Positions 27,301 through 39,300 of a stretch of DNA of 64,000 nt are shown here, one piece after another. The stretch's first letter is position 1. Every line of letters starts with the position of its first letter. The stretch lies in NCBI GenBank assembly GCA_032718565.1, contig JAVGVS010000233.1, forward strand, positions 433,501 to 497,500. Reading direction: 5' to 3'. The position numbers and the translations under genes were made by a program. Origin of the DNA: Distichodus sexfasciatus (taxonomy: Eukaryota; Chordata; Actinopteri; Characiformes; Distichodontidae). The notes under the pieces were generated by a model. The model saw only the letters and a list, made by a program, of their open reading frames with translations, was not told the origin of the DNA and searched no databases.

Positions 27301-30300
27301 TAATAATGGATTAAACACTTGAATTTTTTAACGTGATTTTCACAGAAGTGGGCTGCTTAAAGTCGGTTGTAGTTCTTCTTGAGAAATATGACTCCACTTA
27401 TTGGATCTAAGTAGAAAAACAAAATAGCGTGATATCGCTCTCCCTTGAGACACACTTTATAAACATCTTATCAAATAATGTGCAAACGTCTTCCTTTTTA
27501 TTTTAAGGGGGGAAGATTTTTCCTTCCCTGCATATTGCATGGAGTGGAAAATGCCAGTCAATACGGCATCGGCGCTGTGCTGGCACAGTACGGGCTGTGC
27601 AGTTAAATATTTGTGATAAATGATCTTGCCGTGCGGCTCTTTCTAGACAGCGCTCTGGGAGCACAATCAAAAGAAAAAGCCTTTTGTAGGTGTCACCCGA
27701 GCTGCAGTATGAGTATGGATGTGCTCTGCTGCTCGCGGCTGCTTTGAATCAGAATAAAGCTCTCGGCAGAGAGTCTCAGCATTCATTTGTATAACTTTCT
27801 GACGTGGCTTTCACTGCCAAATTGGGTTGTGAGGGACTTTTTACTTTGACATTTTGAGTGTCCAAGTGGAATTTAAGGAAGAGAAGTTCTATAAAATAAT
27901 GGTTGTAGCCACATATTCAATTTAACTGAATTTATGAGTCTTGTAAATTTAAGCACAGCAGTTTCCACTCACCGTCAGTCTTAAAGATGGTTTTAAACGG
28001 GGTGTGGTGAGCAGCGGTCACCGGGAGGACAGACAAAGAGATGGAGGAGGCACTCCAATGTTAGACCTTCATACGAGTGACGGCTTAATTGTATGCGTCA
28101 AGGCTTGCTGGATCTAGCTTCGATCCAGAGCAACTTCAATTCATTTCAGTTTGATTTATATAACGCTCTTAACAACAGTTATTGTCCAAAAGTGCTTTAC
28201 ATATGTCAGCCCCCAACAAGCAGGCCTGAGGCAACGGTAGCAAGAAAACTCCCTCTTGTAGGAAGAAACCTTGAGAGGAACCATCCTCCTCCGGGCGACC
28301 GGGTGCATGAACATTTAATAAACAAGTAAACAGTGGTTCGAGATTAATCGCTAATTTATCATTTTTTAAAAAGTGAAGATATAAAAAGAAAAAAAGTCCA
28401 AAGAACACGTTCGAGTCCCAAGACTGGGGCCGCTTGCTAAGATCTAGTCAGCAACATTAAGCTAAAATTGGTTCCGTTTTAAATTTGGATTTGACTCCAT
28501 GAGTCCATATAGTCTGAAAGAGGTCCAGCTGGTTTCAGATGATGGAGTCTCTGATTTAATACTCATCGAACACGTGATTTTGAAAATATATTATGAACGC
28601 ATATTCATGCAGTTGTTAAAAGCAAGACAATGTGGAAGTAATCCAAAGTATTCAGAATACGTTACTCACATTGAGTAATCTAATAAAATATGTTAGAAAT
28701 GACATTTTAGGGCATGTATCCTGTAGTGGAAAACATTTGAACCTTCCTCAACACATGCTGTTATTGTTCCCACTAACAGGAAATTAAACATCTCAATCAC
28801 CTCTGAGTGTTTCTATACTTCCGTAAAACCACCTATACTTGCTACCAGGTGGATCTATGTACTTAGTGTAGTAAGTGGACAATGATGCTCAGCCCAAGAG
28901 TCTTCATGTTAACCAAATTTATCATGCGTTTACATTTTTGTTATAGCCCCCATTGTATTGGTAATGTAGCAATTAGACGATAATAAGCAAACCCTGCTCT
29001 GAGATTGAGAAAGGGAAAGAAAATAATTTGGAGTAGATTGCCTTCGGGTGCTGTCGCCAGTGAAACGAGGCAACTTAGATTTCAGTATAATTGTTTAGCT
29101 TTTTCTGTGGAGGACCAGAGTGTAATGTAAGTCCTGAGAAACAACAGATACCCTTTTTTAATAATAATTTTTAAAAAAAGATTGTCTTATGGCTGCTTGC
29201 GTCATCATCAGAGTCGGCCACTGACTGTCCGGCGCTGCTGACAAGGCCGTGGCCCGCCGTAGTGAATCCATTGCCTCTGGGCTGTGATAAGCCAAGTGGA
29301 AAACCGCTTAATCCAATTTAAGCTGGCCACGAGTCCAGCTGTATTCAACATATTAGCCTAAATGCGTTGCACGGAAATCGGAATCAATGCCCGGGTAATC
29401 CGTGCAGAATATGCTAAATTTGATTGCCCGCTTCCTTCCCCCGCCGCCTCCCATCTCCCCCACCCTTTTTGAGTCACGCCAGTTTGAACCTCAAATATCA
29501 ATCAACGCAACTTAGACTCTGTCCTCGTGCCGCTCGGCAGTGCTCTCTTGCAGAAAACTCCATCTGCTTTTTACTTTCGGTCATGCGGTGTCTCGTCCTC
29601 CGCAGCTAACCAACAGCTGGCGAAGAATGCACTCGGCTCGTTTGCCCACTTTCTCCACGCTTCCACTCCAGAGTCGAGCCCGAGTGCTGGAGAAGAGGGG
29701 CAATTTTTCAGTCTGCTGCAGACAGGGTTATTATGCCTCAGTTTGGACGAGGGGAAATAAAAATGCAGATATGCCTCCAGATAGGTCATGGAGCGCCGGG
29801 TGGCCGGTCAGTCGGTCAACTTCCATTTATTTATTTATTTGATTGATTTTATGAAATCGAGCTGTTCATGTCTGGGAATGTCAGGAGCTTCTATCAAATT
29901 GGTTTGCTTGTGCAAGACCTCATGGGTATAGCAAATAGGCCTAATAGTTTTATATTGGCTGAGATTTATAATACAAGAGGCCCCACAGCATATTCCCAAG
30001 CTTGGTTTGCGCCGCTCTTTTACCCAGTCTATGCCAAAACGTTGACGCGTCCTCCTGATTGCTATTCTGGGAAGGCTTTGTTCTGTTAATGTACTCCTCT
30101 GTCGCGCCCGTCCGCAAAATAACGTTCCGCTCAGCCGAGTCGGCAGTTTGAGGATAAATTATGATTTGTTGCGTCGTGGAAGCGTCTGTAATGATAAACA
30201 GACGGTCAGCAATAACAACGCTGTTGTCAATCAGGTGCGGGAGAGTCGTCATGCCGAGCGGAGCAGAGCAGGATTGTCCGCTCCGGTCCCGCGCCCTGTT

Positions 30301-33300
30301 TACGGTTGTGTAAAGAGCCCGGGGATTAGGCCTGTTCTCTTTTAAAACGCACTATTAGGGAGCAGATGGTCATGGGATTGGAAATGAAGGATTTTCCTGC
30401 CGTTAAGCAAAGCAGAAGGGCTGTAATATTTTCCCACCGCTGTTACAGCCGCATGATTGGCTTATTAGGTTAATCTATCAGACTCAGTCCCAGGCCTGTC
30501 TTTCAGTTGGCTTGCCTGTTCTTTCATTTTTGTGCCGGGAAGAGAACAAGTGATACAATAAGTGTGTGTGTGTGTGTCAGAGAAAGATGGCTCTGCATAT
30601 TTGTCTTTGTACTACTTGCATTGTTGGGACTGTCAAAACTGTCGGACGGCGCCTTGATATGCAGATTATTTTTTAAGTCTTTAAAATTCCATTTTTATCA
30701 TCCTAAAAATAATGAGAATACTGTGACCTTTCTCTCATGCTCCCTCCCTCCCCATCTCGTGTCTGTCTGTCATTTGCTGATGCACAAAAGTCTTTAAAAA
30801 AGTGTGTTACAGGACTTTCTTTTGCCTCTACGTTGTTTGTCGTTTTTGTCAGAAATGCTGCGAACACAGCGCCAAGTCAAACAAGCGTGAAAGCAGAGTG
30901 GAGCCAGGGCGAAGCACTTGCAGTGTAGTGCATAACATTTTAAGACAGTCATTCCTGCCCTACGTGGTGCACCAAGTCAAATAGGGCGCGTGCCACTCCA
31001 TGTGCACTACCTAGTGCATAGAGAGCAGTTAAGCTCCAACCCTGGCCTTTTCCTGAGATGCATACTACCGCATAGAAAAGTATGATAAGAGCGCCGTACC
31101 TACCACACTAGTAGGTGCACTAGTGCGTGTTTTGGGACACAGCCCATGCGTGAGCTCACATTCGCCAACTGAGGCAAACGTGCAATTTAGTCAAAAAAAA
31201 AAGTGTGTGCAGTCAGAGTTGAGGGCGTAAAGACAAGAGATTTTGCTTATGAACGTTCCACTGCGTGTTTAAAGAATTTTGACACAAAATAACACCATTC
31301 ATTTTAAGACGGAAGGTGCGGCTCATATAAAATCCCACCTCGGACTTTGGACATGTTCGGCACAAGCACTACCTTTCTGACGTGTAATTAATGCGTCATA
31401 AAATATCGGCTGAAAATATCTAAGCATCGCTCTGATGTCAGTGCCCTAGTATAGTATAACGGAAGGAACCTGGCGTGAAGTAGAAATCTGCTGCACGTGT
31501 GAGCTCCCAAATGGGTTCCAAAGTCTCTGCTGGTGATTGCATCAGCGTTGCTTTTACCTGTGAAAGCACATGCCACACCACGTAAAATATGGGCACAATT
31601 CAGCGCCTTTCAATTACAGAAAGGAATAGATGTGACAACCAGATATGGAATGAATTCTAAACGGATACGGGAAACAATGACCAGCCTCTGCTGGCTTGTG
31701 TTTTTGAATGCAGCCATATCTAACGAAACATCACATCGCCCGCACGCTCACACAGTCTGAGGGAAGATGTGCTCAGACTAACGTAGGGGTTTCCGATGAC
31801 ACAAGGTGACTCACCTGCAGAGAAGTTCATTAAAATCATCAAGCTGGAATAACATCTAAAATGTCAAGCCCTCTAGGTGCATGGAACAAAAGACAATGTT
31901 GGATCATTCATTCATTCATGCGTTATCTCAACCGCTTAATCCCAACTGGGGTCGCGGAGGCATCGGAGCCTATCCCGGGAACTGACGGGCGCAAGGCGGG
32001 GAACAACCCTGGGCAGGCGCAAACTCACCGCAGGGCGCACACACACACACACACACTCACAATCACACCTTATGGGACCAATTTTAGAATCGCCAGTTAA
32101 CCTATAGTGCATGCTTTTGGACTGTGGGAGGAAACCGGAGCACCCGGAGAAAACCCACGTGAACACGGGGTGAGCACGCAAACTCCACACAGAAAGGCCT
32201 TCGGACGTCCCCGGGGTTCGTACCCGGGATCTTCTCGCTGTGAGGCAGCAGCGCTAACCACTGCGCCACCGTGCCTCCCAATGTTTGATCAATGCTCTGA
32301 TTTTATTATGTATTTATACACATTTTACCTGGTCGTAAGTGTGGCATGTGCAGGTCCCTAGGCAATTTCGGGAGCTCGTGCTGAAAGGAATAATCCGCAG
32401 CCTTAAGACGCGACGTTTTGCATTTGCTTTCGGCTGGTGTCTAGCGTCAAATCTCCGGGGGATTTATTGATCCCAGCTGCCTTGTTCATTGATACGGGGC
32501 TTTTGTTTACCTGCTCACAAAATCCGAAGATATCTGCAGATCTGACAGAATGTTCTTAGGAAAAAGACAAGATTTTTTTTTTTTCCCCCCTCCTGTTTTT
32601 GATCATTGAATGAATATGAAAACGACTATTTGTTAGTGCAGAGTTAGTGCTGTTGAGGGTAAACAAGTAGCGATTGTTTAATCAGTCACTTTTTGTGTGC
32701 TTTTCTGTTTATCAAAAATTAGGTTCTGTAAGCTTGAATGAGGAGATTTTACTGATGCTTTTATATGTTTTTGCCCTTTCTGACTTTTACACCGTTGAGC
32801 CATAACATTGTGATCACTTGTCTAGTGTCAGTGTTAGAGCCCCAGATGTGATGCACTGTTCTATGACATTTCTGTACGAACTAGCATTAGCGTTTTCAAC
32901 AATTTGATCTACAGTAGCTCCAACAAAAATGAGCCAGCCTCTTACTCACCAGTTTTCAGTAGACTATGAAACATCTGACTAGAGCTGCACTTGGAGATAC
33001 TCTGACCCGGTCGTCTAGCCGTCATCACAATTTGGCCCTTGTCATAGTCACTCTCATTTTTTTATGCTTCCGTCACAGTGCCTTCAAGGACAAAACGTCC
33101 ACTTGACTAATATATCCCTCTGGCTGCCAGGTGCCATTGTAAAGACGCAATCAATATTATTCTCAGTGCTTCACAATGCTTATGTCCCGAGCAACTTACC
33201 TTTTTTCTTAAAATTTTCCTCTTGGTTCATATGTGAGTATCCCACTGCTACATCACCAGTCCTGCCGTCTCATCTAGCACTGTCTAGTCCAGTTGACATG

Positions 33301-36300
33301 TGACGTTGGTTGCCCTGTAAGTGCAGCTTTCCCAACAAATTATGGATGCACCGATCCAACTTCACTTCCGATACCGATGCTGATACTTGGACTTTGGGGA
33401 TCGGTCGATGGCGAGTTTCGCTCCAATGTCAGATTTCAACTTGTGTGTTTCTCTGTGAGGAGGAAACAGAGATTATTCTGTTATGCTTTTTTTTATTCTT
33501 GAACACTCCAGTGTGATATAGTGTATTAATAACGTTAGCAGAGCCTGGAATAGTTCAGAAGAATAGCTTAGTTACTGTTATAGTGTTGAGCATTAAAGTC
33601 TAAATGTACACAGTAAAGAGTCTCAGCAGTGCAGTTTTTAGGGCTGCAAACTTAAATCTCTTATGAAACCGGTAGTGATTAAATCTTACAGATCTACACT
33701 GGGACAACATGCAGCAATACGATCGCAATTTCACAATCTAGAGCATCATTCAGCCTCAGTGTCGTCCGTGTTACACACAAATAAACCTGCTGGAGACGTG
33801 ATGAGACACTGCTAATTACCGAAGGTTTTATCTCGATCATCTATCCATCCCTCACTTCCTCCCTGTATCTCTCACTTCCTCCCTCTGTCTCTCACTTCAT
33901 CTCTCCATCTTTTACTTCATCTCTCCATCTCTCCCTCCCTCCCTGCATCTCTCACTCCCTCCCTCCATCTCTGACTTATTCACTCCATATCTCACTCCCT
34001 TGCTCCAACCCTCACTTCCTCCCTCTGTCTCTCATTTCATCTCTCCATCTCTCACTCCTTTCCTCCATCTCTCATTCACTCCCTGCTTCTCTCACTTCCT
34101 CTCTGCTTCTCTCACTCCCTCTCTCCGTCTCTCACTCACTCCCTGCTTCTCTCACTCCCTCTCTCCATCTCTGACTCATTCACTCTCTCTCCTTCTCTCA
34201 CTTCCTCCCTCTTTCCATCTCTCCCTCCCTCCCTCCCTCCCTCTCTCACTCTCTCCCTCCGTCTCTGACTCCTTTCCTTCATCTCTCACTTCATCTCTTC
34301 AACTCACACTCCATCTTTCATTCTCTCCATCTGTTTTCTCTATCTGTCCCTCCCCTCCCTCCCCTCTCTCTATTCCTTTCTCCCTCCCTCTTTCTCAATC
34401 TCTCTACCCCACGCTCCTTCCCTCTTTCTCTCTCCATCAATCCCCCCTGCCTCTTCATCTCTTCCTCTATCCTCTCTCTTTTTCTCTCCCTCTCTCTCCC
34501 TCCCATCGTCTTTCTCTCTCCCTCCCTCCTTCCCTCCCTCTCTCTCTTTCCTTTTATTCCCCTCCCTCTTTCTCTCTCCCTCTATTCTCTCTCTCACACT
34601 CACTCACTCTTGCTGTCTTTCTCTTCTCGCTGGTGTCAGGAACAAAAGGGCTGGAATTCTCCGGAGTGGAGCGCCGTGCAAAAAGCTTTCTGTTGACTGC
34701 GTAATTCTAATTTGGCAGCTCTGCCGGTGTGATGGTAGCATGTCATCTCATTTTCCCCGCTCGGTGGCTGCACATCGGGGAGGCAGGGCCTGAGAAACTC
34801 AAGGTCGTTTAGGTGTTTGTGGGCAGGAATTGCTTACTTGGCTTTCCCCTTGCATGGATTAAGCGAAAAGTGAGCCAAAGTGGAGCAGCTTCATTTTCCA
34901 CCCCCCTCGTCTCCGCTGTGCCAGCCAGCACCTATACAGCGGGTTAGAAAGTGAAAACGAGGCCAGCGTGAAACCCTGTGTGATGCTTTTAAAATCACTA
35001 CAGCAGCGAGTGCCCTTATAATGCCATTTGAGCCAGATTTCTGTGATGTTCAAGTTTACGGAAAGATGAAAACAAACTTTCTTTCGTCTCCTCTCTCTTT
35101 GCAGACACGGGACACGATGTGCCGGAGAGGTCGCCGCCGTTGCCAACAACGACGTCTGCGGCGTCGGAGTGGCCTACAATGCCAAGATTGGAGGTGAGTT
35201 GTCTTATTTCGGCTTCACTTGAGATCAGACCAACAGTAGTTTCCATGTGGCCTGTTCAATTCTATACGACGAGGAAAATTCAATCAAATGAGGACTCAAG
35301 AGGCTACTTTTGAACTCGGTCAGCCAGTTGTGCTAGGCATTAACAGCAGCATTATCCTCGCTTCAGCGCAGAAGTGCACAAGTTATTATCGCAGGCCCCA
35401 GCGCCGGCCCCTCTGCGCCACAGATTTGCTCATAAGCACGTGTAATCCTTTTAATTGGCGGAGGAAACTTCTTTCCTTGTTCGGTTCGCGGTTTATCTTT
35501 TTTTTTTTTTTTTTTTTTTTTCTTTCTTCTTCCTGTGGGCTTTGGGACGCGGATAAATCTTTTGACTGTTGCAGACCGGATAGGTGACATCCAATCTTCC
35601 TTGTTCTGGAAGGGACGACGAGGGAGGGAGAGGAAGAGAGAGACGCTGGTTATATGTTGAACTCCAGCTCCCCATTCTCAGTTGTCGAGGCTTAGCAATG
35701 TGATCCGAATGTGGGTTTCAGCCTAACCTTAGCCCTTCAGGTGTGGCTCGACGTAATGAATAGGAAAACAGGAGCGGCCGGCATCGGCTATTCACTCGCT
35801 CCTGCTGCTTTGTGTTTTGTCTGCATTTATATAATGAGGTCATTTTGACCCCACCTTTGGAAAGCCTTGTTTGAGCTTTACGTCGCGGCACGTTTACGCT
35901 ACCCTGATTACGTTGTGTAGGTTGTGGAAAACAAGTACCTCTCTCTCTTTTGGGGAGACTCCCCTATGCCTCCTGGGTCATAAAGTCATGGACGTGATAA
36001 GAGTAATTGGGTTGTGGGGTCGTCTTGGGGTTATTCAAATATAAAGGCAAATGCCCAATGCAAATGTCTTAAGTTATTCAAATGTAAAATTGTCACAGAA
36101 TGTACTGAACACAACCTCATGTTTGGCTTGGACTTGGGGTGTAGACCAGTCAGCCATAGGAATATGACTAATATCTAATATTAATATCTAATATTGAGTG
36201 TATGCAGCTACGCAGCCTTTTACGTAATAAACTGTGATGCATACCTTTTTATCACGATCAGCGTTTTCACCAGGGACGCACCGATCTGATAGCTGGATCG

Positions 36301-39300
36301 GATATCAGTCCGATGACGACTCTAATAGCTGGATCGGGTATATGTGGCATTGTTTGATCTATGCATCAAATTGTAGATTTTTCTATGTTTGCGTGTCCAA
36401 TTCTATGTGCATACACGCAACAAAGTGGCACTGCGGTAAATCAGTTTACATGAGCAGGAACAATCGGTTTCACACATTACAAAAAGGAAAACATTTCCCT
36501 CTGCTCTTTTCAGTGGCGCGCGCGCGCCCGCAGAGACACGTTTTTTGGCGTGACGCCGGCACTGCTGAACTAAAGCCTCGCTCCGCCATGTTAATAATGT
36601 TGTGCAGGTGTAGCCTACGTTAACTTGCGTTCGCATCGTAAAGATGTGATTTCATTACGTCGCCAACGAGGAATATACAGACCCAGTGGTGGTAATTCTG
36701 ACTGTAGGACAGAGCTGGATTTAGACCTCGGTCCATGGGGGAGTATCCCACCTCCCTGCAAACAGGGTACCAACTTAACTGTGGAGGAGTGATTCATGCG
36801 AGATTTTCACATGCTAGAGATCGCATGTCTTTCGTTGTTTGTTGAGGCCCTGAAGTGCACAACAAAGAATTCACATTAATCAGCGAGCATGGGTCCAATC
36901 ACACTGAAGCACGCTTTCATTTTCCTGTGATTTTTGGCTTGAGTCGACAAGTGCTTGTTGACTAAAAGATCAGCCAGCGTGAACTCTGCTTTAGAGAAGC
37001 TGAACTGTGAAGGATGCAAGGTTGTAACGATTCCAAACGGAGAATCGTCACTGAATGAAAGTGCATTCCGGAGTGTCTCACGCTCAGTCCTCTTTGACTT
37101 TCCTACTCACTCCTCACAAGGCTCTTGCTCTCATTTTTTTCCCCCCTCTCTTCCCCCTTTCTACCCTGTAAAAATCCTCTTTTAATGCCCCACTTCAGAC
37201 TTTTGGCAATCATTTTCTCCCCTTTCTGCCATCAGGGGAATTTTTTGAGCCATCCTCCTTTAAATCTGTTTTTGGGTCATGGAACATTTCTACCCCCTCT
37301 CCGCACTCTTTCCTTTGAAGCTTGTACATATGTTCGTGTTCGCCGCTCACCCGTAATGTGCGTAGCTAAAGCACCATGCTCTTCAGGCGTTATGGGAGAA
37401 GCATCTAGCGACTCCCCACGTGCCATTATATCCTCCACGTCGACCTCCTTTACATCTGAGGGGCTTTCTCCGTGGATTAGCTTCCTGACGTGAGACGGAG
37501 GGCTTTAAGCAGGCAGCCTCCACGTGGCTTCACCTTGCGTTCGTGTAGAAAAGCTTCCTTTGATCAGCTGCAGAGGTCCTGCGGAAAGGGGCTAGCGAAA
37601 AGAGAACGGATGCAAACGTGATGGGAGGATCTGAGGTACAGAAGGATTTTTTTTTTTTCTTTTTTTGGGAAGAGTTGACCCACAGCACCGACTCGCCCTG
37701 CCTGAATTCCGGATCTGCCTTCTGTTGAGGGATGACTGGGGAAGCGGGAGCGGGCCGCGCTCTACTTTAGAGTCGGCACAGAGGAGCTGGATCCACTGCC
37801 AGCGCTCATTAGCCAAACATATTGGCCTGGAAGGACTTGGAGAAGAGGAACGTGTGCTGTTTGAAGTGGCGGGGTACAAAGCGGGCGAAATTTGCAGGGG
37901 GGGGAAATAAAAAAGAGATTTAAAGGGGTCGCCTCGTACCCGGATAAAGTTTTATGTAGTTTTTCGGTCATGTTTTATTCTCTTAAGCAGACCTCGTTTC
38001 TCAAGCATGCTTTTTTCATTTCCTGTTGCATGTCTGCGGCCAGATTTTTTTTCTGCGTCCTTCAGGGATTTGATGAAGCCGTTTGGAATTTAGCACCTAG
38101 ACCAGGGGTAGGCAACTCCAGTCCTGGAGGTCCGGTGTCCTGGAGGTTTTCCATCCTACCCCTGACCTAGACCAGTCAAACAGTCTCTCTGACCCGCTCA
38201 GGCTCGTCAGATCGTTTACTGCAGTTGGTAGCGTAATGATAGCACGATTGGACGGCTTGCCGGGTTCGAATCCCAGGAGCAGTGAAGGTACCCCTAAGGT
38301 ACTCATGAGCAAGATGGGTCAAATGCAGAGGTCGCATTTGGTTGTGGTGCACCGTGTGCTGCGCTGTGGTGTGTTCACAATGACTTACTTTCACTTAAAA
38401 GATGACGGAGACCCGATGTAGTTTCAAGGTTACGTTTGTCGGGGAAGCCTGAAAGATGTTGACTTTTCTTGCAACCTGCATGAGGGCGGCAGACGTGACC
38501 TCAGCGCCTCGGAGGACAGATGAACGCTGTGGTGATGCTGACAGTCATCGATCTCATCGCTCAAGCGCTTTAGCTGTTTGAAGCGGCCGAGAGGACACCG
38601 TATACAGTTGCTGCTCTACGGGTGCGAGAAACTTCACTTACTTGATACCGAATCAATTGCTGTAACTCCAACGCAATTGAGATGTTCATTTTGTCAGGAC
38701 CTCCCTCCCTCCCTCCCTAAGCCTCCTGTTGGCATTAAGGCGTTCTTTTGTACAGAAAGAGTGAAATCTGATAAAGTCCCCTCCATTGTTCTGCCCTTTA
38801 GAGAGAGCGATGTCTGACGGGGAAGAGGAGGAGGAGGAGGAGGAAGAAGCCAGTTGCCTGTTACCTCTGAATGAACTGCAGGATTGAGTGGGCTTCTGTT
38901 CCCCCTTCTGCTATTCTTTCAGAGTTTAAAGATCTATTACTTTAGATTCTACGCAATCTCTTCTGATGTCTTGTTGCATTATACTGCTGCACTTCTAAGC
39001 CTTTTCAATTGGAACCTAAGTCTCTATCTGGAACCTCCTTTCAGCCGTCGCCACAGTTCTTTCTCATTCAGCTGGTTTTATGTAGCTCTCAGTCTTCCCC
39101 CCCCCTCCCCCCGGGGGAGGTGGGTATTATAATGGCAGCTTTAGATCCATAAAAGTTTATGATTGTGATCTGTATTTCTAAACTAGCCCAGAAGCCAGTT
39201 GAAGAGCCAGGATTTGTTTTTCGGGGCTGAGGCTGTTCTACGTGGTAAAAAGGGCCTGTTTCTCCTCCTCTCTTTATCTCTACTGTCAGATTGATCATCT

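Larger units (their letters stand above)
23305..35104 (+). other. furin: furin intron D (11.8 kb), the largest
   Basis: Phase 2 intron between the Asp and His exons. Contents: dispersed fish repeat (23345-24090), hAT-like fragments (25691-26193, 30850-31455, 33342-33510), a common fish repeat (28093-28330), a LINE-type repeat (31901-32279), another fish repeat (32790-32960) and a 790-bp polypyrimidine tract (33839-34630). Stretches at 24250-25660, 26450-28000, 28340-30800 and 34640-35100 show nothing I can name. The 29210-29370 segment looks non-repetitive. Confidence 0.85.

Noticed and set aside
34000..34704. 234-residue + strand ORF
   Set aside because: It lies in a polypyrimidine repeat and encodes only low-complexity Ser/Pro/Leu; no domain and no support.
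38217..38290. Possible functional tRNA gene
   Set aside because: The B box is good but the arms do not form a complete cloverleaf, and the SINE body and tail follow directly.
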